Below are positions 1 through 9,071 of a stretch of 64,000 nucleotides of DNA, one piece after another (position 1 is the stretch's first letter; every line of letters begins with the position of its first letter). The notes below the pieces were generated by a model that was not told the origin of the DNA, did not search any database, and saw nothing but the letters and a program-made list of their open reading frames with translations. The position numbers and the translations under genes are program-made. Origin of the DNA: Butyricicoccus pullicaecorum (lineage in GTDB: Bacteria; Bacillota; Clostridia; Oscillospirales; Butyricicoccaceae); contig JAGZIN010000004.1 in the NCBI GenBank assembly GCA_018366195.1, positions 60,726 to 124,725 of the forward strand, given 5' to 3'.

Positions 1-1016
1 TTATAATAGGTTTGCGCAAAGGTCAGGTTGGTAAATGCCAATGCAGGGTCAACCTGTGTCAGGTCATGAATCTGCTTGTACATGGAATCTGCATTGGTTT
101 GCAGACGCTCGGTGTTGGTCTTGACGAAGTTTGCACGGGTATCCACAGTAGAAATCGCCTTGCGGATATCATTGCGGGTGTCGCCAAAACGAGTGCGCAT
201 TTCACTCAGCTTATCAATGTCCGGCTTCGGCTGCTCGATTTCATTGGCGATTTCACGCAGCTGGCTGATTGCATTTTTGACATTTCCCTTGTCGTCCTTA
301 CCGAAACCAATCACGCTGATGCCGGGCATGGAAATATCCATCGCACTGGATACATTGATATCGCTCGACGAGGTGAAATCACCCATGGCACCATTGTTAT
401 TTTGCATGCTGAGACCGACATCAGTATACAGGTTTTCCTTGGCGTAGTGCTCCAGCACCGCCATGCCGGTCAGCTTTTTGCCGTCCGGAAGGGTCAGCTC
501 CGCTGGGGTACCATCTTTCTTCATACCGGTGTCCACATTGATGCCGCGGTAATACAGGTTGTAGTTCTTATCCAGCGAGAAAGGCGCTTCATCGGTTGCC
601 TGTCCGCCAAAGATAAAGTCATCGTTGTATTTTGCGTTCAGGGACTGTACCATGGATTCCATGTTGCCGCGAATGGTCTGCGCAATCAGCTTGCGGGAAT
701 CCAAATCCTTGTCACCGTTCATACCGGTTGAGATATCGCTGTCGATTTTGTCGGCAAGGTCGCTGACTTCCATTGCACTGCTCCAAACTTGGTCGAGGCG
801 CTCGGTCACAGCCTTGCTGTTTTGAATATAGTTATCGGTTTTGCCATAGGAGCGAATCAACTTAAAGGAACGGGTTGCGGCTGCCGGATTGTCGCTAAAG
901 TTGCGGAAGGTTCGGAAGTCCGATGCCGTCTGACGTGCAGCCTCCAAATTTGCGCGTGAGCGCATGAGATTGGAACGATAACTGCGGATTACACCCGCAG
1001 AGGAAATTCTTAACAT
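1..1016 (-). CDS. flgL: Flagellar hook-associated protein FlgL (HAP3), partial
   Basis: FlgL is the second junction protein between hook and filament. The gene is open to the window edge, so the C-terminus is missing; at least 338 residues are visible. The N-terminus starts MLRISSAGVIRSYRSNLMRS, the flagellin-like helical D0 region that packs with its C-terminal partner. The start at 1016 has ACCTCC (GGAGGT on the coding strand) 8 nt upstream. It directly follows flgK with a gap of about 20 nt, the usual flgN-flgK-flgL order. The middle carries the Asn/Asp-rich variable domain. The family call rests on the N-terminus and context and is firm. Confidence 0.9.
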   Translation of the reverse strand, partial: MLRISSAGVIRSYRSNLMRSRANLEAARQTASDFRTFRNFSDNPAAATRSFKLIRSYGKTDNYIQNSKAVTERLDQVWSSAMEVSDLADKIDSDISTGMNGDKDLDSRKLIAQTIRGNMESMVQSLNAKYNDDFIFGGQATDEAPFSLDKNYNLYYRGINVDTGMKKDGTPAELTLPDGKKLTGMAVLEHYAKENLYTDVGLSMQNNNGAMGDFTSSSDINVSSAMDISMPGISVIGFGKDDKGNVKNAISQLREIANEIEQPKPDIDKLSEMRTRFGDTRNDIRKAISTVDTRANFVKTNTERLQTNADSMYKQIHDLTQVDPALAFTNLTFAQTYY

Positions 1017-1036
1017 AATAGATTACCTCCAGTATC

Positions 1037-3301
1037 TTAGCGCTTGATGCTGAGCACAGAATCCAGCATTTCATCTAGGGTTGTCATCACACGGCAAGCA
1101 GCCGCAAAGGATTTCTGGTACTGCACAAGGTTGATGCCTTCTTCATTCAGGTCAACCGTAGAAACATTATCACGGGCAACTGCGCGCTCATTCGCTGCAA
1201 TCGAGTAATTGTTGAGCAGCGTGTTGGTTGCTGACATATCAGCACCCAAAATAGCATTCATGTTGGTGAACATGCCCTCAAAGGAACCGGTGAAGAACTT
1301 GCGGTCTTGACCATTGTCCTGAATCGGATTGCCGTTCTTATCCAGCGCAACAAAGTCATGGTCTTTATTAAGCCCCTGAATCATGTTGAGCACATTGCTG
1401 TTGTCACCACTGCCAGCAGCTGGGTCAACGGACGTTGTGATTTTGATAGAACCGTCCAGCCAACCCTTGGAAATAGAAATATTCGATGCAGTAATGTTCT
1501 TATTGTTGGGGTCATTGGATTCGAACAGGTTTGCCTCTTTACGGAGCGGTTTGCCGTCAGGACCGATTTGTGGTTTTCCTTGTGCGTCCAAATCCAACGG
1601 ACGGTTCATATCATTCATCGTCTTGGCAAGCGTCTGGGCAAGAGAATCCAGAGAACGCTGGTAGTATGCGATACCACGAATCTTCGAAGCCGGCGTGCCA
1701 AACTCACCCTTACCGTTGAGATACTCAAGGTCAGCCTTGAGCACACCATACCAGTCTTTTTCAGCCAGCTTATCATTTTTATGTGCGGCATTGTCAACGG
1801 CATCTTTGTCTTTGGTGGCGAATTTGTTACCATTAAATTTGACTTCAATTTCGCCTGTTTGAGTCATTTCCGCACTAAATTGTTGAGGTTTTGTGGTGGG
1901 ATTATTTCCGTCTATCAGTGTTGTATTACCAGCTATCGGAGGAGTACCACCAGTAACGGTAACACTAAATGTACCATTGTTATTTGGTGTCTTTTGGATT
2001 GTCAAGCCTTGTGCTTTGAGTCTTTCTGTCAAAGCATTAAATTGATTATCAAATTGTTTTTCCAGTTCTGCTGTTTGACGGTCAAGAGACTGCTTTTGCT
2101 TATCGAGTTTATGGAAGGTATCAACCTTGTTTTGAGCGTCTTTCAATTTTTGAATCAGTGCAGGGTCACCCGGCTTTTTCTGAAGTTCTTTGCGGGCAGC
2201 TTCAACTGCATCTTGCAGTTCTTTTAGCTTCTTATCACGGTCAGCACCGATAAAATCTTTATCTGTGAGGTTATTTGCGCCAAGGGACTGTTTCCAAGCC
2301 TCCATTTGCTTATTCACATCAGCAAGCTGTTTGTTCACACCCTGCATAGAGTTTGTGAGGCTGTTGAGGTTTTCCATCTGCTCCTTGATTTCAGCGAGCA
2401 GCGGGGATTCGCCCTTGGTGTTGGTCAGACCGCCGAGACTGATTTTGTAATCCTCAGCTGTGGCATCGGGCTTGCCGTCTTGACCGAGCGGAGAAATTTC
2501 CAGCTTATTGGCAAAGCTGCCATCTACCAGAATCGGACGGTTTGCGGGGTCTTGACCCGGCGCGTCCATTTCAATGGTCAGCTTGTCCACGAAGATACCG
2601 GCGCTGACCTGTTCTTTGGAGTAGCTGACCTTGATTTTCGTCATTTCGGATAGTTGGTCAATCAACAGGTTCCGGTTATCAATCATTTCAAGAGCAGGAT
2701 CGCCGTGAATCTGGCTCTTGCGGATTTCGATATTCAAATCCCGAATCTGAGAAAGAATCTTGTTGACGCCGTCTACATTTTGGTCAAAGCCCTGAAGTGC
2801 ATTTTCCTTTTGGGTTTTGAGGTCGGCAGAGTATTTATTGAGCAGAGAAACCAGCTTTTGGCATGCGCTTCGAACGAGCGTGTCATGCTCCTTAGAGGTT
2901 GGATTGTTGGCAAGATTTTGAAGCTGTGTGCGAATCTCCTCAATATTGGTATGGATACCATCTTTGGAAACCTCGTCCAGAACTGCCTGTAACTCTTCAA
3001 GGTTTGCAAGCTTTTCGTCATAGAAGCCGACATTGGACGCCTCGTTGCGGTAACGGATATCGAGGAACGGGTCACGAATCTGGCTGACGCTGGTGACCAG
3101 AGAGCCAATGCCCATACGTACATCGGTAGAAACCGAATAGCGGTCTGCGGTACCATGATACAGGCTGATTTGGTTGATTCGCTGGCGGGTGTAACCGTTT
3201 GTGTTGATGTTTGTGATGTTGTTTCCCGTGATTTGCAGGCCTTGCTGGCTCGAACGAATGCCGAGCTTGGCCATCGAGAAACTGCCAAAGGTCGAAATCA
3301 T
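1037..3301 (-). CDS. flgK: Flagellar hook-associated protein FlgK (HAP1), with a large insertion
   Basis: FlgK is the first hook-filament junction protein. The N-terminus (ISTFGSFSMAKLGIRSSQQG, then NNITNINTNGYTRQRI) is the conserved D0/D1 rod-hook helix. The C-terminus (EGINLVQYQKSFAAACRVM, then TLDEMLDSVL) is the matching D0 helix. At 754 residues it is longer than most FlgKs, which are usually around 450-650. The extra length is a lysine/glutamine/leucine-rich coiled-coil insertion at roughly residues 310-430, followed by a Thr/Asn/Gly-rich stretch to about 500. DNA around 1850-2060 looks more AT-rich than its flanks. It lies between flgN and flgL on the same strand. The domain placed outside the conserved core is probably surface exposed. 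Confidence 0.96.
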   Translation of the reverse strand: MISTFGSFSMAKLGIRSSQQGLQITGNNITNINTNGYTRQRINQISLYHGTADRYSVSTDVRMGIGSLVTSVSQIRDPFLDIRYRNEASNVGFYDEKLANLEELQAVLDEVSKDGIHTNIEEIRTQLQNLANNPTSKEHDTLVRSACQKLVSLLNKYSADLKTQKENALQGFDQNVDGVNKILSQIRDLNIEIRKSQIHGDPALEMIDNRNLLIDQLSEMTKIKVSYSKEQVSAGIFVDKLTIEMDAPGQDPANRPILVDGSFANKLEISPLGQDGKPDATAEDYKISLGGLTNTKGESPLLAEIKEQMENLNSLTNSMQGVNKQLADVNKQMEAWKQSLGANNLTDKDFIGADRDKKLKELQDAVEAARKELQKKPGDPALIQKLKDAQNKVDTFHKLDKQKQSLDRQTAELEKQFDNQFNALTERLKAQGLTIQKTPNNNGTFSVTVTGGTPPIAGNTTLIDGNNPTTKPQQFSAEMTQTGEIEVKFNGNKFATKDKDAVDNAAHKNDKLAEKDWYGVLKADLEYLNGKGEFGTPASKIRGIAYYQRSLDSLAQTLAKTMNDMNRPLDLDAQGKPQIGPDGKPLRKEANLFESNDPNNKNITASNISISKGWLDGSIKITTSVDPAAGSGDNSNVLNMIQGLNKDHDFVALDKNGNPIQDNGQDRKFFTGSFEGMFTNMNAILGADMSATNTLLNNYSIAANERAVARDNVSTVDLNEEGINLVQYQKSFAAACRVMTTLDEMLDSVLSIKR

Positions 3302-3332
3302 GTTATTTCCTCCATAATTTAAGTGTGATGGC

Positions 3333-3782
3333 CTAGGCCTTGATATCAGTAAAGCTGCCCTGTTTTTGGGGGCGGTTTGGTTTTGCCGTCTCGCTTACTT
3401 CTTCAAGCGCATGGTCGATTTCGCGCAGGGTGGTTTCCAAAATCGCCTGAGAAGCGGCTGCGGCACTGCGGTATTGCTCATAGGCTGCTTGGAAACGCGA
3501 GAACACAGGTGCGAGCTGCTTCTGGTGTTCTGTGGAAAGATGGTCAGAAAGCTGATGGAAAGGGATATTTTTTAGTCCAAGCGCTTCATCAACCTTTTCT
3601 TTTTGACGTTGCATTCCGCGGATTTGCAGCGAAATCGCCTGTTCACGCTGCATACAGTGTTCCAGTGCCGGCAAGTCGTCTTGATGTACAGCCTGCATTT
3701 TTTCCTGCTGTAACGTGTTAAGCTGGTCAAAAATCTTCGTAAAGTCATCAAGCAACTTGCCAAGTTCTTCAATATGGGTCAT
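3333..3782 (-). CDS. flgN: FlgN-like export chaperone for FlgK/FlgL
   Basis: A 149-residue, almost wholly helical acidic/glutamine-rich protein located between flgM and flgK, the standard place of FlgN. FlgN binds the C-terminal helices of FlgK and FlgL in the cytoplasm and delivers them to the flagellar export gate. The N-terminal half (IEELGKLLDDFTKIFDQLNT, then LQQEKMQAV) matches the FlgN helical pattern, and the C-terminus is a basic disordered tail. The start at 3782 has GAGGTG about 9 nt upstream. Sequence identity to named FlgNs is typically low, so the call leans on position, size and helical character. Confidence 0.8.
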   Translation of the reverse strand: MTHIEELGKLLDDFTKIFDQLNTLQQEKMQAVHQDDLPALEHCMQREQAISLQIRGMQRQKEKVDEALGLKNIPFHQLSDHLSTEHQKQLAPVFSRFQAAYEQYRSAAAASQAILETTLREIDHALEEVSETAKPNRPQKQGSFTDIKA

Positions 3783-3794
3783 GTAAGGTTCACC

Positions 3795-4088
3795 TCATTG
3801 GAGCAGAATACGGCGTACAATTTCATCAGTATCAATTTGATATTGTCCTGCAGCGACCTTGTCATGGAGCGACTGAATATCGCCGGTGGTCGTGGCAGCG
3901 CGAACCTCCTGCGCAACGCGACCAATCATTTCAAGCGTGAAAGACTGCTCAGGAGACAGGTTGCTGCGCTGCAAGGTGACTTTATCAAAGTTTCCGATAT
4001 CTTCACGATGCGGCTCGTGATCAACGCGTTCTCCGGAACGGATCATGCGTGGAGATATAGGCGATATATAGTTGTTGAGGATCTGCAT
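3795..4088 (-). CDS. flgM: Anti-sigma-28 factor FlgM
   Basis: A 97-residue protein with the FlgM arrangement: a variable, probably disordered N-terminus and a C-terminal helical half (EMIGRVAQEVRAATTTGDIQ, then LHDKVAAGQYQIDTDEIVRR) that binds the flagellar sigma factor. In the family, FlgM holds sigma-28 (FliA/SigD) inactive until it is exported through the finished hook, which couples late gene expression to assembly. It is the first gene of flgM-flgN-flgK-flgL, with AGAGGAG 7-8 nt before the ATG. The fliA gene is not in the window. Confidence 0.9.
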   Translation of the reverse strand: MQILNNYISPISPRMIRSGERVDHEPHREDIGNFDKVTLQRSNLSPEQSFTLEMIGRVAQEVRAATTTGDIQSLHDKVAAGQYQIDTDEIVRRILLQ

Positions 4089-4111
4089 AGGATCACTCCT
4101 CTCAAAGATAA

Positions 4112-4160
4112 TAGATCGCTGAATACATTATAAATATCGTACATTTTTCAAGAAATATAA
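4112..4160 (-). promoter_or_regulatory. Candidate promoter(s) of flgM-flgN-flgK-flgL
   Basis: On the minus strand the interval contains a sigma-A-like pair TTCTTG - 16 nt - TATAAT. Overlapping it is ACGATATT (minus strand, 4133-4140), which resembles the CGATAT core of sigma-28/SigD -10 elements, with a weak TATA about 16 nt upstream. The same ACGATATT word occurs upstream of cheA. The start sites are unproven. Confidence 0.45.
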
Positions 4161-4204
4161 GAGGGGAATTGAAATTTTTCTCAACCAATATGATCAAATT
4201 TATA

Positions 4205-4271
4205 AATAAAAATATGCCCTGATGCTGCTGTATTTCTGGATCATATGGAAAATATCACCAGAAAGCAGGGC
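4205..4271 (-). terminator. Candidate terminator after cheB
   Basis: On the minus strand GCCCTG pairs with CAGGGC and, inside them, TTTCTGG pairs with CCAGAAA. The structure is long and bulged. It is followed by an AT-rich tail (ATATTTTTATTT). The position immediately after cheB fits, but the fold is imperfect. Confidence 0.45.
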
Positions 4272-4322
4272 AGAAATCAGGGCAGGTGTTGGAGAATTTC
4301 GGAGTATGACATCGCTTTTGGT

Positions 4323-5375
4323 TCAGAGTGTACCAAGGTGACGCAGCAGCACATCAGAAATATGCTCAAGTGGTTCCTGATGACAGACCGCACCCAGCTT
4401 GTAGGCTTCCATCGGCATACCGTAGACGACGGAGGTTGCCTCGTCCTGTCCGATGGTAAACGCACCGTGTTGACGCATTTCCAACAGACCTCTTGCGCCA
4501 TCGCGCCCCATTCCGGTTAAAATGATGCCGACCTGTTTGCATTTGACGGATTGTGCCATGGAATGAAACAGCACATCGACAGAAGGACGATGTCCGCTGA
4601 CCTTTGGCTCGTTCACGCAGGATACCGTGTAGCCGTTTCCGGTGTGTACGACTTTCATTTGCATGTCGCCGGGGGCAATCAGGGCAAGCCCGCGTTCGAT
4701 GCGGTCCCCATTCTTTGCCTCACGTACCTCCATTTTACAAATGCGGTTGAGGCGTTCGGCGTACATTTCGGTAAAGCCGACAGGCATGTGCTGTACGATG
4801 ACGATGCCCGGCGTATTGGCGGGCAGATGACGCAGAACCTCTAAAGTAGCTTCTGTACCGCCCGTAGAAGCACCGAGCGCAATGATGACATCATTCAAGG
4901 CACTGCTGGTAAGCGGCGGAAGAATGGAGGTGGGGTGCGCGCGCAGAGTTCTTTGAATGGTTGCGGCTGTGCGGACGTGTGCACGGGAGGCGGCGCGAAC
5001 CTTGAGCGCAAGTTCTCGCTGGAACAAGTCCACGCTGCTGGGGAGAGACATATCCGGTTTGCGGACAAAGTCCACAGCGCCGGCAGAGAGTGCATCAAAT
5101 ACACGGATATTCAGCGACGAGCACAGAACGACGGGGAGAGGATTTTGCGGAATATATTCTTTCAAAAATTCAAGTCCGCTTTGACCGGGCATTTCTACAT
5201 CAAGCGTTAAAACATCTGGTTTTAACAGAGCAATTTTACGGCGCGCATCAGAAGCGTTGATGGCATGACCGACAACCTCTAAGCGTGGGTCACGCGATAA
5301 TCCATCGTCAAGAACCCGTCGGGCAATGATGGAATCGTCAACAATAAGTACGCGAATTTTGTGAGCGGTTTGCAT
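4323..5375 (-). CDS. cheB: Chemotaxis response regulator protein-glutamate methylesterase CheB
   Basis: CheB removes methyl groups from chemoreceptors and deamidates their glutamines when phosphorylated by CheA. A receiver domain (about residues 5-125) shows the acidic pair D13-D14 and phosphoacceptor D59 in VLTLDVEMPG. The C-terminal methylesterase (about 162-350) shows the triad S170 in GASTGG, H196 in QHMP and D292 in GMGRDGA. I chose the ATG at 5375 (350 residues, MQTAHKIRVLIVDD) because it begins just before the receiver and has AAGGA upstream. An upstream in-frame ATG at 5468 would add 31 residues not expected for CheB. It is the last gene of cheA-W-R-B. Confidence 0.95.
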   Translation of the reverse strand: MQTAHKIRVLIVDDSIIARRVLDDGLSRDPRLEVVGHAINASDARRKIALLKPDVLTLDVEMPGQSGLEFLKEYIPQNPLPVVLCSSLNIRVFDALSAGAVDFVRKPDMSLPSSVDLFQRELALKVRAASRAHVRTAATIQRTLRAHPTSILPPLTSSALNDVIIALGASTGGTEATLEVLRHLPANTPGIVIVQHMPVGFTEMYAERLNRICKMEVREAKNGDRIERGLALIAPGDMQMKVVHTGNGYTVSCVNEPKVSGHRPSVDVLFHSMAQSVKCKQVGIILTGMGRDGARGLLEMRQHGAFTIGQDEATSVVYGMPMEAYKLGAVCHQEPLEHISDVLLRHLGTL

Positions 5376-5464
5376 AATATACAGGTCCTTTCCATAGAAT
5401 CGATTCGTTGACTCGACCGATAACAAAAATTGCCCGTGCGAAAAGCGTCGGGCAATAGGAGGCC

Positions 5465-6274
5465 TCATGCCTTGCGGTAGGTTGCGGGCTGTAGATATTG
5501 ATAGGGACTGGTCTCTTTATTTACTGTTTCTGAGTGACCAATCAGCAGATAACCGCCCGGTGCAGTTGCGTTGTAAAAGCGCTGTACAAGCGCATCTTTT
5601 GTGGGCTGATCGAAATAAATCATGACATTGCGGCAAAAGATGACATCGAACTTGAGCCGGAACTGAATCGGATCCATCAGATTGAATGTACGGAAAATTA
5701 CGTTTTTTCGGATTGCCGGAGCAACAGTATATAAGGAACTGTTGTTCTCTTTTACAAAATATTTTTGTTTCCAGCTCGATGGAAAATCGGCGGGGAGGTC
5801 ATAGGTGCCTTTTTGTGCAGCGGAGAGGACGCGCTGTGAGATATCTGTTGCAAGTACACGGGTATCCCAATGCGCTGCGGAGGCACCCAGATAGTCCATC
5901 AAAATCATGGAGATGTTATAGGGTTCCTCGCCGGAGGAGCAGCCTGCCGACCAGATGGACAGCACATGGTCGCGTGCGTGCCGATGAATCATTTCAGGCA
6001 GAATGGTGTTGCGGAAAAAGTCATAGTGCGTCTGCTCCCGCATAAAATAGGTATAATTGGTCGTCAGCTTATTGAGCAGCGTTTCGATGTCCTCTTGTGT
6101 TGCAGCGGTCAGAATATGATCGACATAGCTGCTGAAATCCCGATATCCTTGGGAGAGAATCGTAGTAGACATGCGGCTGGTAATGAGCTGGCGCTTGCGC
6201 GTCAAATCAATGCCAAATTTTGTTTTGATGAAACTGGTAAGGCGGTGGAAGTCCTGATCAGAGAGGTCAAGCAT
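5465..6274 (-). CDS. cheR: Chemotaxis protein methyltransferase CheR
   Basis: CheR transfers methyl groups from S-adenosylmethionine to receptor glutamates, opposing CheB. It has 269 residues. The N-terminal helical domain (about 1-75) precedes a Rossmann methyltransferase with the SAM-binding loop SAGCSSGEE (about 109-117) and the FCRNVMIYFD motif. There is no receptor-tethering pentapeptide pocket extension beyond the usual subdomain. It sits between cheW and cheB on the same strand; about 90 nt separate it from the cheB start. Confidence 0.96.
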   Translation of the reverse strand: MLDLSDQDFHRLTSFIKTKFGIDLTRKRQLITSRMSTTILSQGYRDFSSYVDHILTAATQEDIETLLNKLTTNYTYFMREQTHYDFFRNTILPEMIHRHARDHVLSIWSAGCSSGEEPYNISMILMDYLGASAAHWDTRVLATDISQRVLSAAQKGTYDLPADFPSSWKQKYFVKENNSSLYTVAPAIRKNVIFRTFNLMDPIQFRLKFDVIFCRNVMIYFDQPTKDALVQRFYNATAPGGYLLIGHSETVNKETSPYQYLQPATYRKA

Positions 6275-6292
6275 GTAAGGGTCCTCCGGAAA

Positions 6293-6772
6293 TCAGACTT
6301 CACTGATCATGCGTGCACAGTCCAGTACAAGCATGGTATTTCCGCCGCCCTCGAGGGAAATCATGCCGCTTACAAGCTGCTGATCGCTTACCAGACTGAC
6401 AGAAAGCTGAGATTCATCAATATCGACCATTTGTGCAACGCGATCGACCAGAATACCGATTTGTGTGCCTTCGATATCCAGCACGATGATACATACGGTG
6501 CTGTCGGTTTCTGCATCGGGACGCCCGATGCGCAGGCGGATATCAATGATGGGGATAATCTGACCGCGCAGATTGATAATGCCCTTTACATAATCTGGAG
6601 TCATGGGCAGGGAGGTCAGTGCGTGATTGATGATAATTTCAACCACATAGGAGGCATTGACGCCAAACAGCAAATTATCGGTATAGAAGGTCAGGTATTT
6701 TGCCATTAGGGCATCATTATAGACTTGCTCCTTTTTCAGGGCATCAATCGTATCTATGGATTCAGTAGGCAT
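6293..6772 (-). CDS. cheW: Chemotaxis coupling protein CheW
   Basis: CheW links CheA to chemoreceptor tips in the signalling array. The 159-residue protein is a single SH3-like CheW domain: YLTFYTDNLLFGVNASYVVE, then MTPDYVKGIINLRGQIIPII, then the GILVDRV block. AAGGAGAGG lies before the ATG. It sits between cheA and cheR on one strand, so it is probably co-transcribed. About 25 N-terminal residues precede the domain. Confidence 0.95.
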   Translation of the reverse strand: MPTESIDTIDALKKEQVYNDALMAKYLTFYTDNLLFGVNASYVVEIIINHALTSLPMTPDYVKGIINLRGQIIPIIDIRLRIGRPDAETDSTVCIIVLDIEGTQIGILVDRVAQMVDIDESQLSVSLVSDQQLVSGMISLEGGGNTMLVLDCARMISEV

Positions 6773-6799
6773 AATGTGCCTCTCCTTTCTTCTTTGGGT

Positions 6800-8917
6800 T
6801 TATTGCAGCATATTGCCGTTTTGTGCGGCTGTGTAGAGGTTGCCGACATCAAGGATAATGCTGATATTGCCGTCACCCATGATGGTACAGCCAGTGATAC
6901 CCGAATTTTTGATATTGAAGTTATTCAGGTAAGAGGGCAGAGGCTTGACAACAACCTGCTGCTCGCCCAGCAGCTCATCTACGAACAGACAGTAGGAGAG
7001 CTCGCCGGAGTCTACCCATACCAAAATACCGTCCTCAATGTTTGTGATTTGGGTATCAATCTGATAGAGGTCATGGATTCTGACAATGGGATAGAAGCTT
7101 CCCATGCGGTTTATCATTTCGCCGTGATTTGCGTCATGAATGACTTCACTTTCGGAAACCTTGAAGGACTGACGAATGTTGTGAATGGGAATGGTGAAAA
7201 TCGAGTTGCCGACGGACAGCTCCATGCCGTCTACGATGGCAAGGGTCAGCGGGATTTTTAGTGTGACGCACATGCCTTTGCCAATCTCACTGGAAATCGA
7301 AACGGTACCGCCTACGCTCTCTACATTTGCCTTGACAACGTCCATGCCTACCCCACGACCAGAATATTCGGTAACTTCCTTGTTGGTGGAGAATCCGGGA
7401 GCCATCAGGAACGCAAGGATTTCCTTGTGGGTATATTCGCTTTCCGGCTTGGTCAGCAGACCGTTTTTGCGTGCTTTTGCCAGAACACCCTCCGGATTGA
7501 CACCCTGACCGTCGTCTCGAACGGTGATGATGACTTCACTGCCAGTATGTGCAGCAGACAGCGTAATGGTACCCTGCGGGTCCTTACCGGCTGCAATACG
7601 GTCTTCGACGTTTTCCTCGATGCCATGGTCCATGGAGTTGCGGACAATGTGCATGATGGGGTCACCGATGCTGTCTACAATGGACTTATCCACTTCGGTG
7701 TCCTCGCCCTCGATGACAAGTCGAGCTTTTTTGCCAAGCTTCTGGGACATATCACGCACAATACGCTTCATCTTTTGGAAGGTGCCGGAGACCGGAACCA
7801 TGCGAATGGACATACTGATATCCTGAAGCTCATCGGTCAGTTTGCGCAGCTGTCGCGCGGACTTTGTAAAGTTGTCCAGCTTCAAGCCTCGAATATCGGG
7901 TGATGAGGTCACCATAGATTCGGTGATTACAATTTCGCCGACGATTGCCATTAAGCTGTCCAGCTTGGAAAGATTGACACTGATGAGGCTTTGCTTGCTG
8001 GAAGCCGGACGGTTCGGATTGCTGCCGGAGGGAGCGGCTGCCGGAGCAGAGGGCTTGCTGGGGGCAGCTGTGTGTGTTTCTGCTGCCGGAGGCACTTCGC
8101 TTTTCACCGCTTCCGGTTCAGCTGGCTTTGATACAGCCACTGCCGGTTCCGGTGTCGGTTCCGGAGCTGCGGTATTTTCCAGAACCTCATAGGTTTGGAT
8201 ATTGCTCGAACCCTTTACCACCTGAATGGCAGACTGCAAGGCATCTTCGCTGGAGAAATGCAGCAGGAAGCCCTTGTCCACAATGGTGGCAGCCGAATCC
8301 GGATTGCTGTCTACATCAGAAGGCTCATAGGTCGCCTCAACCCCTGCCTCGGTCAGCGCGGTGACCAGCATATATGCGCGCAGGTTTTCCATGCCGCAGC
8401 CCTCGTCAAAGAACACATGAAGCGTGTTTTTGGCACCGGACGGTGCAGCCGGCGCGCTGGCAGCCGATGTCGGCTGCGATGCAGCGGGAGCGGCAGATTC
8501 ATCGCCTCCGTTAATTTTCTGCATGAAGCTATTAATATCTGAGAGGAATGTGTCGATATCTTCAGAAAGGGGTTCATTGTTCTCAATCTTCTTCACCTCA
8601 GAGCGGAAGAAGTCAGTTGAGAGGAACATTAAATTGAATAGTTCATGATGGAGATCCTCTGGAATTGCGTCCATAGAATGTTCGCGGATAACAAAAAATA
8701 GATCCTCGATATGATGTGCAATTGTTGTCAGAGCCTGAAACTCCATCATAGCGGATGAACCCTTGAGTGTATGCATGATGCGGAAGATTTCGTTCACATC
8801 ATCTTGTGTGAAGGTATTTGCCTGTTCCGAGTTCAGAAGAATCCCATCGAGCTGCTCGAGCAGGGTGTTTGTCTCGTACAGGTACATTTCCAATATATTG
8901 TCGTTGCCATTATCCAT
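6800..8917 (-). CDS. cheA: Chemotaxis sensor histidine kinase CheA
   Basis: CheA autophosphorylates in response to receptors and passes phosphate to CheY and CheB. The 705 residues run in order: HPt domain with phosphohistidine H49 in MHTLKGSSAMME; a CheY/CheB-binding-like segment (about 145-230); a Pro/Ala/Glu-rich linker (about 230-300); a dimerization helix pair; an HATPase core with the N-box MHIVRNSMDHGIE and GXG glycine loops; and a C-terminal CheW-like domain. I chose the ATG at 8917 (MDNGNDN), since the frame upstream to 9040 is hydrophobic junk and AAGGCGG precedes 8917. It is the first gene of the cheA-W-R-B operon. Confidence 0.96.
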   Translation of the reverse strand: MDNGNDNILEMYLYETNTLLEQLDGILLNSEQANTFTQDDVNEIFRIMHTLKGSSAMMEFQALTTIAHHIEDLFFVIREHSMDAIPEDLHHELFNLMFLSTDFFRSEVKKIENNEPLSEDIDTFLSDINSFMQKINGGDESAAPAASQPTSAASAPAAPSGAKNTLHVFFDEGCGMENLRAYMLVTALTEAGVEATYEPSDVDSNPDSAATIVDKGFLLHFSSEDALQSAIQVVKGSSNIQTYEVLENTAAPEPTPEPAVAVSKPAEPEAVKSEVPPAAETHTAAPSKPSAPAAAPSGSNPNRPASSKQSLISVNLSKLDSLMAIVGEIVITESMVTSSPDIRGLKLDNFTKSARQLRKLTDELQDISMSIRMVPVSGTFQKMKRIVRDMSQKLGKKARLVIEGEDTEVDKSIVDSIGDPIMHIVRNSMDHGIEENVEDRIAAGKDPQGTITLSAAHTGSEVIITVRDDGQGVNPEGVLAKARKNGLLTKPESEYTHKEILAFLMAPGFSTNKEVTEYSGRGVGMDVVKANVESVGGTVSISSEIGKGMCVTLKIPLTLAIVDGMELSVGNSIFTIPIHNIRQSFKVSESEVIHDANHGEMINRMGSFYPIVRIHDLYQIDTQITNIEDGILVWVDSGELSYCLFVDELLGEQQVVVKPLPSYLNNFNIKNSGITGCTIMGDGNISIILDVGNLYTAAQNGNMLQ

Positions 8918-8944
8918 TAAGGAACACCGCCTTTTCGTATAGTC

Positions 8945-8985
8945 TCTTTTTAATATCGTCCAAAACCTATGGAGAATTAAGGGTA
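8945..8985 (-). promoter_or_regulatory. Candidate flagellar-type promoter upstream of cheA
   Basis: ACGATATT on the minus strand at 8952-8959 lies about 35 nt before the cheA ATG. A weak TTAA/TAAT sits about 16-18 nt further upstream. The same 8-mer occurs upstream of flgM, which supports a shared sigma-28-type -10 element rather than chance. Confidence 0.4.
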
Positions 8986-9071
8986 TTCTTAAAGAAAAAA
9001 ATAGGATTGGCGTGGTGTCTCGTGTTTGACCTGAAAGCATGATGGATTGGTGCGGAGAAACGGAGCAATCT

